From assembly GCA_902798695.1 (NCBI GenBank), contig CADBXK010000002.1:116417-180416 (forward strand): a stretch of 64,000 nt of DNA, read 5' to 3'. The notes beneath the pieces were generated by a model. That model was not told where the DNA came from and ran no database searches. It saw only the letters and a list, made by a program, of their open reading frames with translations. Positions within the stretch are counted from its first letter, which is position 1. Every line of letters begins with the position of its first letter. Shown here in pieces: positions 1 through 8,658 of the stretch. The DNA is from Oscillospiraceae bacterium. GTDB lineage: Bacteria; Bacillota; Clostridia; Oscillospirales; Ruminococcaceae. Both the position numbers and the translations under genes were made by a program.

Positions 1-99
1 ACTAAGTTTTTAGTTGATAAGAATGGAAATGCTGTTAAAAGATATAGTCCAATTTTTAATCCTAGTGAGATTGAAAAGGATATATTAGAACTTTTGTAA
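1..99 (+). CDS. Glutathione peroxidase, C-terminal end (partial)
   Basis: The window opens inside a reading frame of 32 codons plus TAA. It reads [15 protein letters not shown], followed by an Ile-Glu-Lys-Asp-Ile helix. This resembles the C-terminus of thioredoxin-fold glutathione peroxidases, where a Phe-Leu-(I/V)-(D/G) strand and an Asn/Asp-Gly turn precede the final helix. The catalytic Cys, Gln and Trp residues lie outside the window, so activity cannot be judged. The family reduces hydroperoxides, in bacteria usually with thioredoxin. The assignment rests on a short segment. Confidence 0.7.
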   Translation, partial: TKFLVDKNGNAVKRYSPIFNPSEIEKDILELL

Positions 100-241
100 T
101 TGTTGTAATTTTTGAACACATACAATTTTTGGGATTTTTTATATTATTGTAAAATTTTCCACAAATAAAAAATAAATATTTGGTTAGAATATTTATTACA
201 AACGCAAATTATATTTTATAATTTGAAAGGAAGTGTTTGAA

Positions 242-451
242 ATGTCAACAAATAGTTCAAGTAACAGTAAATTAGTTGTGCCAGAAGCTAGAGAAGCGAT
301 GGACAGATTTAAGATGGAAGCAGCTAATGAAGTTGGTGTTAACTTAAAAGAAGGATACAACGGCCATTTAACATCTCGTGAAGCAGGTTCAGTTGGTGGA
401 CAAATGGTTAAAAAAATGATTGAATCTTATGAAAACTCTTTAAAACAGTAA
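242..451 (+). CDS. Small acid-soluble spore protein, alpha/beta type
   Basis: This 69-residue protein has the two conserved blocks of alpha/beta SASPs: EAREAMDRFKMEAANEVGV near residues 15-33 and GHLTSREAGSVGGQMVKKMI near 41-60. These proteins coat spore DNA, hold it in an A-like form and are cut by the GPR protease during germination; the Met-Glu-Ala-Ala-Asn-Glu segment matches the GPR site region. I chose ATG 242 because GAAAGGAAG at 225-233 is well spaced from it; an in-frame GTG at 233 lies inside that site. The gene stands alone and ends at a hairpin terminator. Expression is presumably in the forespore (sigma-G), but I could not recognise a convincing promoter. It is direct evidence of a spore former. 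Confidence 0.95.
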   Translation: MSTNSSSNSKLVVPEAREAMDRFKMEAANEVGVNLKEGYNGHLTSREAGSVGGQMVKKMIESYENSLKQ

Positions 452-461
452 AAATTTATAA

Positions 462-498
462 AAAATGCTGATGGCAATTTAAGCTATCAGCATTTTTT
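462..498 (+). terminator. Rho-independent terminator after the SASP gene
   Basis: AAATGCTGAT pairs with ATCAGCATTT around a 13-base loop and is followed by T residues. It sits between convergent genes, and the complementary strand also ends in a T run, so it may serve the pheA-like gene too. Confidence 0.85.
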
Positions 499-508
499 AC
501 TATATTTA

Positions 509-1663
509 TTAAACAGTTTCTTCACTATAATATCCTAGAAATTTAAAATTATCTGTTTCATATGATAGATAATTAATAAATGCTTTAGTAGATGCATCTT
601 TAATATTTCCTAGAAAATCTAAATAAACGGTAGAGTTATCGTTTTTATTTGTAGATGTGATTATTTGTAATTGATATAGTTTTATATTATTTATATTGAA
701 ATAAGTTGAAATATTATTTAAAAGTTTATTTGTGTTGTTGGTTTTTATAGACAACGACAATATATTTTGATTTGATGTGGTATACATTTTTTTTGAAACG
801 ACCAAAAATTTTTTATTATTTTTGGTGTTGTCTTGAACATTTTCTTCTATTATATTTAATTTATATTTTAACGCCACTTCTTTTGGACATATTACGGCCA
901 TTGGTTCGTCTAATTTTGATACTAAAAATGCTGCTTCAGATACTAACTCTAAATGGGATTTTTCATATTTGTGTTTTTTAATATAGGTTGAACATTGACT
1001 TAGAATTTGAGTGGTGGATATTATTTTTTTAAAAGAATTGTTATTAGAGTTTGCAGCTAAGCAATATGGGGCGTTTAGGTTTAATATTTTATATATGTGT
1101 GTATTATTTTTATTAAGTATGTCATATATATTATTTGTTAGTTGTGAGGATGAGCTATTTATTTCAATAACACCAAAATCTATTACATTTTTATCCATTG
1201 CATCAAATAAATCGGATATAAAAGTATAATTGTTTATTGTGCTGTATGTAAATGCTCTTGATGTGGCAATTTTGGAATAACTATCATTAGTTTCAAGACA
1301 GCCTAATCGTGGCATAGATATTTTGTTGATATTTTTTTCTGAGGTGTTCAGTATTTCTTTTATTGTGATATTTGTTGTTTTTTTTACATTTTCAGGAAGA
1401 TTTTTTATTTTTCTATACTGGAAGATTTTTCCAACATTTATTATTGTTGAAAACAGGAAGCTATTTGATTGTTTAAATTTTTGAGATGAACGTTTTTTAA
1501 TTGTTTTTAATATTTCGTTTTCTCTTTGAAGATCAAATATATTTTTATTGTTTGACATTTTATATTTGGCAATTTTAAGAGAAATTTTAATTCGGTTTTC
1601 GAATAGATTTAATAAACTTTTATCAATTTTATCTATTTTGTTTCTTAAACGCTGTATTTTCAC
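509..1663 (-). CDS. pheA: Chorismate mutase / prephenate dehydratase-like protein with eroded dehydratase motifs
   Basis: The 384-residue layout is that of a P-protein: an AroQ-type chorismate mutase helix bundle (residues 1-80, starting VKIQRLRNKIDKIDK), a prephenate dehydratase-like domain (about 110-290) and a C-terminal ACT domain (about 295-380). P-proteins convert chorismate to phenylpyruvate for phenylalanine synthesis, and the ACT domain senses Phe. The mutase part looks intact. In the dehydratase part the usual Thr-Arg-Phe signature is replaced by Lys-Lys-Phe (NNKKF), the ENS-type motif reads EINSS, and SHPQALAQC reads STTQILSQC. Dehydratase activity is therefore doubtful. GTG 1663 is the start because GAGGAGG lies just upstream; a GTG at 1681 falls on that ribosome binding site. 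Confidence 0.75.
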   Translation of the reverse strand: MKIQRLRNKIDKIDKSLLNLFENRIKISLKIAKYKMSNNKNIFDLQRENEILKTIKKRSSQKFKQSNSFLFSTIINVGKIFQYRKIKNLPENVKKTTNITIKEILNTSEKNINKISMPRLGCLETNDSYSKIATSRAFTYSTINNYTFISDLFDAMDKNVIDFGVIEINSSSSQLTNNIYDILNKNNTHIYKILNLNAPYCLAANSNNNSFKKIISTTQILSQCSTYIKKHKYEKSHLELVSEAAFLVSKLDEPMAVICPKEVALKYKLNIIEENVQDNTKNNKKFLVVSKKMYTTSNQNILSLSIKTNNTNKLLNNISTYFNINNIKLYQLQIITSTNKNDNSTVYLDFLGNIKDASTKAFINYLSYETDNFKFLGYYSEETV

Positions 1664-1777
1664 GAAAAAACGCCTCCTCACTAAATATTAATAAGGTTAC
1701 TATTTAAATTATAACATATTTTATTTAATATTACTTTATATTTTTTGATTTTGCCAAACATATGATTTAAAGTTATA

Positions 1778-1806
1778 TTGACAAATTTTTTGTATAATGA
1801 TATACT
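1778..1806 (+). promoter_or_regulatory. Sigma-A promoter for malQ-glgP
   Basis: TTGACA (1778-1783) and TATACT (1801-1806) are separated by 17 bases. The leader to the malQ ATG is about 110 bases and holds a small hairpin, ATTAGT/ACTAAT, near 1882-1898 just before the GGGGAG ribosome binding site. Confidence 0.75.
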
Positions 1807-1920
1807 AAAAACCGTATTTTTTAATTTAGAATTTTATGTATTTTTATATAATTTTTTAGATATATTTTATATATAGTCATTAGTTTTGCGACTAATTTGA
1901 CTTTGGGGAGAGTGTAAACT

Positions 1921-3399
1921 ATGAAACAGCGTAGTAGTGGGGTTTTGATGCATATGTCTTCAATTCCTTCTGATTATGGAATAGGAACTATGGGTAAAGA
2001 ATCCTACAAATTTGTGGATTTTTTAAAGAAATCTGGGCAATCTTACTGGCAGTTATTGCCGTTGTGTCCACCAGATGAAAATGGATCTTCTTACAGCTCG
2101 TATTCTACTTTTGCTGGAAATATTTGTTTTATCGATTTTGATTTATTAGAGGAAGATGGATATCTAAAAAAATCGGATTATGATTCTATTAACTGGGGAA
2201 TTGATGAATCAAATGTTGATTTTGATAAGGTTAATAGTAATAGAATTAATGTTTTAAAAATTGCTTACAGAAATTGGATAAAAACTAATAGAAAACGTAT
2301 TGCGGATTTTGTTAAAGAAAATAAATGGGCTGATGACTATGCTATGTTTATGACCTTATTTTTGTTTAATGACAGAAAATGTTGGTGGGACTGGGAAGAT
2401 AAATATAAACTTAGAGATGAAAAAGCTTTAAGTGAATTTAAAAAAGAACATGAAGATGATGTTAACTTTTGGTTGTTTACTCAGATTGTATTTTCGGATC
2501 AATGGAATTTGCTGAAAAAATATGCAAATAAGCAAGGCGTTGGATTTATAGGTGATATTCCTATATATGTTGCAGGTAATAGTTCTGATGTTTGGACAAA
2601 TCCGGATGACTTTTGCTTGGATAAAGATATGAAGCCAATTAAGGTTGCTGGATGCCCTCCAGATGCTTTTGCAAAAGATGGACAGCTTTGGGGTAATCCG
2701 ATTTATAATTGGAAGAAAATGAAAAAAGAAAATTATACTTGGTGGTGTGATCGTCTTCGTGCATATAGGAATATGTATGATGTTGTTCGAATAGATCACT
2801 TTAGAGGATTTGATAGCTATTATTCTATAGATGCAAGTGAAGAGACAGCTAAAAATGGAGAATGGGTTAAAGGTCCTGGAATTGAGCTTTTTAAAGTAAT
2901 AAAAGATGAGTTGGGTGAGATTGATATCATTGCCGAGGACTTAGGGTATATTACAGATTCTGTTAGAGAGTTAATAGAGACTACTGGATTCCCAGGAATG
3001 AAAATACTTGAGCAGGCTTTTGATCCACGTGAAGAAAGTGATTTTATGCCTCATAATTATAATTCAAATGTTGTTGTATATGTTGGAACACATGATAATG
3101 ATACAGCGCTTGGCTGGTTTAATAGTGTAGATTTAGAAACACAGGAGTTATGTAAAGAGTATCTAAATATAGGTTTGTTTGAAGGTGTAAACTGGGGCTT
3201 GATACGTGGATCTATGGCTAGTGTTGCAAAATTGTCTGTTACTCAAATGCAAGATTTTCTTGGGTTGGGGTCTGAGGCACGCATGAATGTTCCTGGAACA
3301 GTAGGCATAAATTGGAAATGGAGAATGAAAAAAGGTGCTGCAACAGATAAATTAGCAGAAAAAATATATCATATGACTAAGATGTATGGTAGAATATAA
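1921..3399 (+). CDS. malQ: 4-alpha-glucanotransferase (amylomaltase, GH77)
   Basis: At 492 residues this has normal MalQ length. The protein opens with the RSSGVLMHMSSIPSDYGIG block, followed by the SYWQLLPL, SSYS and FAGN segments typical of GH77. VRIDHFRGF holds the catalytic Asp nucleophile and IIAEDLG the acid/base Glu; YVGTHDNDT holds the third conserved Asp. The enzyme transfers alpha-1,4-glucan segments between chains and releases glucose from maltodextrins in the cytoplasm. It starts at ATG after GGGGAG and is followed 27 bases later by glycogen phosphorylase, with which it forms a maltodextrin/glycogen breakdown operon. No synthesis genes (glgA, B, C) are in the window. Confidence 0.96.
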   Translation: MKQRSSGVLMHMSSIPSDYGIGTMGKESYKFVDFLKKSGQSYWQLLPLCPPDENGSSYSSYSTFAGNICFIDFDLLEEDGYLKKSDYDSINWGIDESNVDFDKVNSNRINVLKIAYRNWIKTNRKRIADFVKENKWADDYAMFMTLFLFNDRKCWWDWEDKYKLRDEKALSEFKKEHEDDVNFWLFTQIVFSDQWNLLKKYANKQGVGFIGDIPIYVAGNSSDVWTNPDDFCLDKDMKPIKVAGCPPDAFAKDGQLWGNPIYNWKKMKKENYTWWCDRLRAYRNMYDVVRIDHFRGFDSYYSIDASEETAKNGEWVKGPGIELFKVIKDELGEIDIIAEDLGYITDSVRELIETTGFPGMKILEQAFDPREESDFMPHNYNSNVVVYVGTHDNDTALGWFNSVDLETQELCKEYLNIGLFEGVNWGLIRGSMASVAKLSVTQMQDFLGLGSEARMNVPGTVGINWKWRMKKGAATDKLAEKIYHMTKMYGRI

Positions 3400-3426
3400 A
3401 TATAAAAAAATAAAAGGAGAGTTAAA

Positions 3427-5796
3427 TTGTTCATGAATGGTTCTGATATTATTAAAAAAATGCATGAATATTTAAAAGCTGATTATCATAAGAACATAGA
3501 ACATGCTACAGCGCTTCAGGTTTATAATGCTCTTTCGAAAGCTACAATGGAAAATTTGACAGATAATTGGATGAGTAGTATAAAATCGCATCATGATTCA
3601 CGTAGAGTTTGTTATTTTTCTGCAGAGTTTTTAGTTGGTCGCGCAGTATTTAATAACCTGGTTTGCTTGGGAATATATGATGAAGTAAAATGTTTGCTGG
3701 ATGAGCAGGGTTTTGATATTGAAAAATTGGAAGAAATTGAAGATGCAGCTCTAGGAAATGGAGGCCTTGGTCGATTGGCTGCATGTTTTTTAGATAGTGC
3801 AGCAACTTTAAATTTGCCAGTAGATGGCTATGGCATTCGTTATAAATATGGGTTATTTAAGCAGGCCATTGAAGATGGATTTCAGGTTGAATATCCAGAT
3901 GATTGGACAAAATATGGAGATCCTTGGTCTGTTAGATGTGAAGAAGATTCTGCTCGTGTTGAGTTTTATGATCAAAAAGTTATGGCGGTTCCATATGATA
4001 TGCCGATAATAGGCTATGGAACAAATCATATTGGAACTTTAAGATTATGGCAGGCTGAAGCTGTTAATCGTTTTGATTTTGAAGCGTTTAATGATTGTAA
4101 ATATAGAGATGCTGTTGAAGAAAGAGATGCTGCTGAAGATATATCAAGTGTTTTATATCCGAATGACAACACTGTTCCTGGAAAAGTATTAAGATTAAAA
4201 CAACAATATTTCTTTTGCTCAGCTTCTTTGCAGGATATACTTAAAAAGTATAAGAAAAAACATGGTAGTGATTTTTCCAAATTTGCTGATATGCATGCTA
4301 TACAACTTAACGATACACATCCGGTAGTTTCTATTGCTGAGTTGATTAGATTGCTTTGTGATGTTGAGGGGTTACCATTTAAAGAGGCATTCAATATAGC
4401 AAGAAAAACATTTTCTTATACAAACCATACCATAATGTCTGAAGCTTTGGAAAAATGGTCTAAAAAGTTTATGAACAAGGTAATTCCTAAAGTGGTAAAA
4501 TATATTTTATTAATACAAGATGAGTTTGAAAAAGAAATGAAATCTTTGGGTGTTTCTAAAACTGTGTCTTCTAAAATTGCTCCTTTGCAGGGAGATACAA
4601 TTCATATGGCTAATCTTGCTGTGTATGCTTCTACATATACGAATGGTGTTGCACGGATACATACTGACATTTTAAAAGCTGATGTTCTAAAAGATTGGTA
4701 TTCAATATATCCTGAGAAGTTTCAGAATAAGACAAATGGAATAACTCAGCGTAGATGGTTGTTGCTTTGCAATCGTGAGTTATCTGATCTAATTACTAAC
4801 TTATTAGGAAATAATAAATGGGTTACTAATTTATCTGAGTTGAAGAAATTAGAACAGTTTGTTGATGATGAAAATGTTATTAATGACTTTATGAAGTTGA
4901 AATATGAGAAGCGTTGTCAGTTAGCGAAATATATTAAGCATCAAGATGGTGTGTCAATTGATGCTAATACTATTTTTGATGTGCAGGTAAAACGACTTCA
5001 TGAATATAAGAGACAGTTGTTGAATATTTTAGCTATATTACATTTATATTTTAAAATAAAAGATGGAGACATTAAGGACTTTACGCCAACAACATTTATA
5101 TTTGGTGCTAAGGCAGCTCCAGGATATGATAGAGCTAAGAAGATAATTAAATTAATAAACTCGGTTGCTAGTTTAATTGAGAAAGATGATGTTGTTAGCA
5201 AATATATAAAGGTTGTTTTTGTTCAAAATTATAATGTTTCATATGCAGAGAAAATTATGGCTGCTGCTGATGTTTCTGAGCAAATCTCTACGGCGGGAAC
5301 AGAGGCATCTGGAACAGGAAATATGAAATTTATGTTGAATGGAGCCGTAACATTAGGAACATTTGATGGAGCTAATGTTGAAATTGTTGAAGAGGCTGGA
5401 AGAGAAAATAACTATATATTTGGAAATACTGTTGAACAGATTAAGGAATTATCTGAAGACTATGATCCTGTTAAAATTTATAATAGCGACAAAGACATAA
5501 AACGTGTTTTAGATGCATTGGACAATGGTTTGTTAGATGTTCGTAAGACTGGTGTGTTTAAAGAATTGAAAGATTCTATATTGAAAGGCGCTAGTTGGCA
5601 TGATCCTGATCAATATTATTTATTAGCTGATTTTAAAGATTATGTTAATGCTAAGTTAAAAGTAAATAAAGACTATAAGGATAGATTAGCTTTTGCTAAA
5701 AAATGTTGGATCAACATTGCTAATGCTGGTAAGTTTAGTTCAGATAGAACAATTGCAGATTATGCCGAGAATCTTTGGCATATTGAAGAAGTTTAA
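3427..5796 (+). CDS. glgP: Glycogen/maltodextrin phosphorylase (GT35)
   Basis: At 789 residues it is of standard length for GT35. It shows the EDAALGNGGLGRLAACFLDS block and the pyridoxal-phosphate lysine region EASGTGNMKFMLNGA (PLP on the Lys). It releases glucose-1-phosphate from non-reducing ends of alpha-1,4-glucans using phosphate, acting with MalQ encoded just upstream. AAAGGAGA at 3413-3420 is 6 bases from TTG 3427 and 12 from ATG 3433; I kept TTG on spacing, but the ATG two codons later is possible. A strong terminator closes the operon. Confidence 0.96.
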   Translation: MFMNGSDIIKKMHEYLKADYHKNIEHATALQVYNALSKATMENLTDNWMSSIKSHHDSRRVCYFSAEFLVGRAVFNNLVCLGIYDEVKCLLDEQGFDIEKLEEIEDAALGNGGLGRLAACFLDSAATLNLPVDGYGIRYKYGLFKQAIEDGFQVEYPDDWTKYGDPWSVRCEEDSARVEFYDQKVMAVPYDMPIIGYGTNHIGTLRLWQAEAVNRFDFEAFNDCKYRDAVEERDAAEDISSVLYPNDNTVPGKVLRLKQQYFFCSASLQDILKKYKKKHGSDFSKFADMHAIQLNDTHPVVSIAELIRLLCDVEGLPFKEAFNIARKTFSYTNHTIMSEALEKWSKKFMNKVIPKVVKYILLIQDEFEKEMKSLGVSKTVSSKIAPLQGDTIHMANLAVYASTYTNGVARIHTDILKADVLKDWYSIYPEKFQNKTNGITQRRWLLLCNRELSDLITNLLGNNKWVTNLSELKKLEQFVDDENVINDFMKLKYEKRCQLAKYIKHQDGVSIDANTIFDVQVKRLHEYKRQLLNILAILHLYFKIKDGDIKDFTPTTFIFGAKAAPGYDRAKKIIKLINSVASLIEKDDVVSKYIKVVFVQNYNVSYAEKIMAAADVSEQISTAGTEASGTGNMKFMLNGAVTLGTFDGANVEIVEEAGRENNYIFGNTVEQIKELSEDYDPVKIYNSDKDIKRVLDALDNGLLDVRKTGVFKELKDSILKGASWHDPDQYYLLADFKDYVNAKLKVNKDYKDRLAFAKKCWINIANAGKFSSDRTIADYAENLWHIEEV

Positions 5797-5797
5797 T

Positions 5798-5838
5798 AAA
5801 AGGTTGTCTCTCATAAATATGCGAGAGACAACCTTTTT
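5798..5838 (+). terminator. Strong terminator after glgP
   Basis: AAAAGGTTGTCTCTC pairs perfectly with GAGAGACAACCTTTTT around a short loop. The A run on one side and the T run on the other make it bidirectional for the convergent mscS-like gene. Confidence 0.92.
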
Positions 5839-5851
5839 AGATTTTATTATT

Positions 5852-6622
5852 TTATTTGGTTTCAGATAGTTTTAGAGTAATTTCTTCCGATAAACTATAT
5901 TGAAGGTTTTCATAATTTTCAGCATTCACCCAAACTTGTACTAATATTAGTGGAGCTGTGTCATCTGATTTACAGTGAATTGTTGGAGGGGGACTGTTTA
6001 AAATCATATTATTTGATAATATAATGTCATAGATAATTTGTTTAGTTTCTTTTATAGAAATATTATTGGGTATGTTAAAATTCATATCTAATCTTCTAAT
6101 TGGCTCTTTTGAATAGTTTGTAATTTTGCTGTCGGTTATTAGACTGTTTGGCATTAGAATTAGACGATTATCGGAAGTTGTTAAATGAGTATATATTAAT
6201 TGAATTTTTTTAACTTGACCTATTGTTTGATTTATTTCTATTATATCCCCAGTAGAAAATGGTCTACATATTAGTAGCTGAATACCTTTTGCAATGTTAG
6301 ATAATACGTCTTTTAAAGCAATTCCAAATGTTAATAGAGCAGATGATGTAACTGCGAGGATAGCTGCGCTTGAAACATTAAATTTTGCTAATATAACTAA
6401 TATAACTAATGTATAAATTAAGCATTTAACAAATTTTGTTATTATTGGCATAGATGACGAATCTCGTTTGTCTATTTTTTCAAAGGCTTTTTTTATTGCT
6501 TTGTTTATGAATTTTATTAAAGCAATTCCTATTAATATGGCTATTAATGAAAATAAAATGCTTTCGCCATATTTGGTTATTTTTTCTAGTATTAGGTTAA
6601 AAATACTATTTATTGATTCCAT
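5852..6622 (-). CDS. MscS-family small-conductance mechanosensitive channel
   Basis: This 256-residue membrane protein has hydrophobic segments near residues 18-40, 65-85 and 88-110. The pore helix is followed by the soluble beta domain, with the signature RPFSTGDIIEI, then a Gly-X-Val turn and LMPNSLI. Family members open under membrane tension to release solutes during osmotic downshock. The length matches the short YggB type. It starts at ATG after GGAGG with good spacing and appears to be a single-gene unit converging on glgP. Confidence 0.93.
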   Translation of the reverse strand: MESINSIFNLILEKITKYGESILFSLIAILIGIALIKFINKAIKKAFEKIDKRDSSSMPIITKFVKCLIYTLVILVILAKFNVSSAAILAVTSSALLTFGIALKDVLSNIAKGIQLLICRPFSTGDIIEINQTIGQVKKIQLIYTHLTTSDNRLILMPNSLITDSKITNYSKEPIRRLDMNFNIPNNISIKETKQIIYDIILSNNMILNSPPPTIHCKSDDTAPLILVQVWVNAENYENLQYSLSEEITLKLSETK

Positions 6623-6750
6623 GGTATTGCCTCCTTAAATCATATTTCTGGTTTTATTATATATTAATTTTAAATAATGTCAACAGAATATAGTTTATAT
6701 AATTTTAATAAAATTTACATAATATATGGTTTAGTGTTATATATTTTTAC

Positions 6751-6779
6751 TTGACATTGAAAATTATATGCAGTATCAT
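6751..6779 (+). promoter_or_regulatory. Sigma-A promoter for the CBS/CorC gene
   Basis: Consensus TTGACA (6751-6756) and TATCAT (6774-6779) are separated by 17 bases, about 40 bases ahead of the ATG at 6820. The position rules out a longer reading of the gene from 6751. Confidence 0.8.
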
Positions 6780-6819
6780 ATGTTTAATGAGTACAAATTT
6801 TTGGAAGGAAGATGTAAGA

Positions 6820-7674
6820 ATGGATGCAGATGGCGGTAAAAGTGGTTCGTCTGGTCGAATATCTAAATTTTTTGGGATAAAGTCATCCGATAAAGTAACG
6901 GAAGATGATATAATGTGTTTGGTTGAAACTGGCGAGGATGACGGAGTTCTTCTTCACAGTCAATCTAAAATGATAGAAAATGTTATAAAATTTCGCAAAA
7001 CAACTGTTGCTGATATAATGACGCACAGAGTTGATATAGAAGCTGTTGAGGAACATGATAAAATTTCAGATGTATTGAAAATAGGTATTGAAAATGGTTT
7101 TTCTAGAATACCTGTATATAAAGAAGACATAGATAATATTATCGGTGCTGTTTATGTTAAGGATTTGTTGGTGCTAATTCGTGAAGAAAATGTTGAAAAT
7201 AAGCCAATAGGTTCGTTTATTCGTGAATTGCCTTATGTTCCAGAAACTATAAAATGTGCTGATTTGTTTAGACAGTTTACAGAAAATCATCAGCATTTTG
7301 CAGTTGTAGTAGATGAATATGGAGGAACATCAGGAATAGTAACTTTAGAAGATATATTGGAGTCAATAGTTGGGGAAATTCGAGATGAATATGATGATGA
7401 GCATGATGAGATAATAAAAATAAATGAAACAACTTTTATTATGCAAGGATCAGCGGAGTTGGATAGTGTTGCTGAAATATTAAATATTACTTTTGAAGAT
7501 AATTCAGAATTTGATACAATAGGTGGTTTTTTAATAGATACATTAGATAGAATACCAGATGAGAATGAACATCCAGTTGTTAAGTATAGTGGAGTTGAGT
7601 TCACAGTTTTGGTTGTTGAAGAGAGGCATATTGCAAAAGTCAGAGCTGTTAAATTAGTGGATCAATTTAAATAA
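6820..7674 (+). CDS. CBS-pair / CorC-HlyC domain protein
   Basis: The protein has 284 residues. Two CBS motifs cover about residues 45-165 (DIMTHRVDIEAV, GFSRIPVY, FAVVVDEYGGTSGIVTLEDILESIVGEI), followed by a CorC/HlyC transporter-associated domain (about 190-280). The membrane DUF21/CNNM domain found in most gram-positive relatives is absent, so this resembles stand-alone CorC. Related proteins affect Mg2+/Co2+ efflux; the old name hemolysin C is misleading. The start at 6820 follows GGAAGGAAG. The Nudix gene follows at once and may be co-transcribed. Confidence 0.88.
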   Translation: MDADGGKSGSSGRISKFFGIKSSDKVTEDDIMCLVETGEDDGVLLHSQSKMIENVIKFRKTTVADIMTHRVDIEAVEEHDKISDVLKIGIENGFSRIPVYKEDIDNIIGAVYVKDLLVLIREENVENKPIGSFIRELPYVPETIKCADLFRQFTENHQHFAVVVDEYGGTSGIVTLEDILESIVGEIRDEYDDEHDEIIKINETTFIMQGSAELDSVAEILNITFEDNSEFDTIGGFLIDTLDRIPDENEHPVVKYSGVEFTVLVVEERHIAKVRAVKLVDQFK

Positions 7675-7702
7675 AGGTGCAGTTGAAGAAAGTGTGTTTT
7701 AT

Positions 7703-8125
7703 ATGAAAAAGGAAACGTCTTGTGGAGCAGTGGTTTATAATATTTTTGATGGCAAACTTAAGTTTTTGCTTATTAAGCATGTTAATGGTAAACATTGGGC
7801 TTTTCCAAAAGGACATGTTGAAAATAGCGAAACTAAAGTTGAAACTGCTTTGCGCGAAATAAAAGAGGAAACAGGATTAGATGTGGAATTAGATGATAAT
7901 TTTTGTAAAATGGTTTCATATAATGTTAATCCTTATATTTTGAAAGACGTTTTTTATTTTGTTGCTAAAACGAAGCATAAATCTGACAAAATTTCTTTAC
8001 AAGAAGAAGAAATTTCTGAGTATGGATGGTTTAATTTTTATGAAGCGTTGAGTGTTCTGACTTTTCAAAATGATAAAAACGTTTTAATTGGAGCAAAAGA
8101 ATATCTGGAAAATGCAAAAAAATAG
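7703..8125 (+). CDS. Nudix hydrolase, Ap4A-hydrolase type
   Basis: This protein of about 140 residues carries a complete Nudix box at residues 36-58: Gly, then Glu five residues later, and REIKEETG with the metal-binding glutamates. The opening KKETSCGAVVY and WAFPKGHVE match bis(5'-nucleosyl)-tetraphosphatases of the asymmetrical type, which remove Ap4A and related nucleotides. The substrate is inferred, not shown. ATG 7703 and GTG 7694 are both possible starts; the ribosome binding site (GAAGAAAG) is weak. It probably shares a transcript with the CBS gene and ends at a clear terminator. Confidence 0.88.
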   Translation: MKKETSCGAVVYNIFDGKLKFLLIKHVNGKHWAFPKGHVENSETKVETALREIKEETGLDVELDDNFCKMVSYNVNPYILKDVFYFVAKTKHKSDKISLQEEEISEYGWFNFYEALSVLTFQNDKNVLIGAKEYLENAKK

Positions 8126-8162
8126 AGCTAATTTTATAACATTTAAAATTAGCTCTATTTTC
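8121..8162 (+). terminator. Bidirectional terminator between convergent genes
   Basis: AATAGAGCTAATTTTA pairs with TAAAATTAGCTCTATT around a 7-base loop, flanked by A and T runs. It lies between the Nudix gene and the dCMP deaminase gene on the other strand. Confidence 0.9.
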
Positions 8163-8644
8163 TATAATGAAATGCAAATAGTTTGATTTGATGGTATGTA
8201 TTTTTTATATTCTACACCAGATAAATCGAACATATGTTTAGCTGCTATTACGCTGTCGCTTTGTGAATATTTATCTGATTTATATATTATAGATTTTATT
8301 CCGCACTGAATTATTGCTTTCGCACATTCATTGCACGGGAAAAGTGTAGTATATATGCGAGCACCATAAAGATTGTTACCGCCATTATTCAGTATAGCAT
8401 TTAGTTCAGCGTGACAAACAAAGGGATATTTTGTTTTTAACATTTCGCCATCTCTGCTCCATGGCATATGGTCATCGTTACATCCAGTAGGCATGCCATT
8501 ATAACCAAGAGATAGGATATGATTATTATCTCCTACAATGCATGCTCCCACTTGAGTTGTCGGGTCTTTGCTGCGTTTTGCTGAGAGCTCAGCTATTCCC
8601 ATAAAATATTCATCCCATGAAATATAGTCTTTGCGTTTGGTCAT
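8162..8644 (-). CDS. dCMP deaminase
   Basis: This 160-residue zinc deaminase has the metal/catalytic motif HAELNAI and the PCNECAK motif, plus the DPTTQVGACIV start and GYNGMP loop of deoxycytidylate deaminases. It converts dCMP to dUMP to feed thymidylate synthesis. ATG 8644 follows GAAAGGAA; a longer frame from 8671 would overlap the upstream gene and lacks its own ribosome binding site. It is co-transcribed with the rhomboid-like membrane protein just upstream. Confidence 0.93.
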   Translation of the reverse strand: MTKRKDYISWDEYFMGIAELSAKRSKDPTTQVGACIVGDNNHILSLGYNGMPTGCNDDHMPWSRDGEMLKTKYPFVCHAELNAILNNGGNNLYGARIYTTLFPCNECAKAIIQCGIKSIIYKSDKYSQSDSVIAAKHMFDLSGVEYKKYIPSNQTICISL

Positions 8645-8658
8645 TTTTATTATTCCTT

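Noticed and set aside
187..211. Sigma-G promoter for the SASP gene
   Set aside because: A GAATA-like -35 is present but the CAT-type -10 is missing at the right spacing.
6751..6819. Longer N-terminus of the CBS/CorC protein from TTG 6751
   Set aside because: This TTG is the -35 box of the promoter; the ATG at 6820 has the ribosome binding site.
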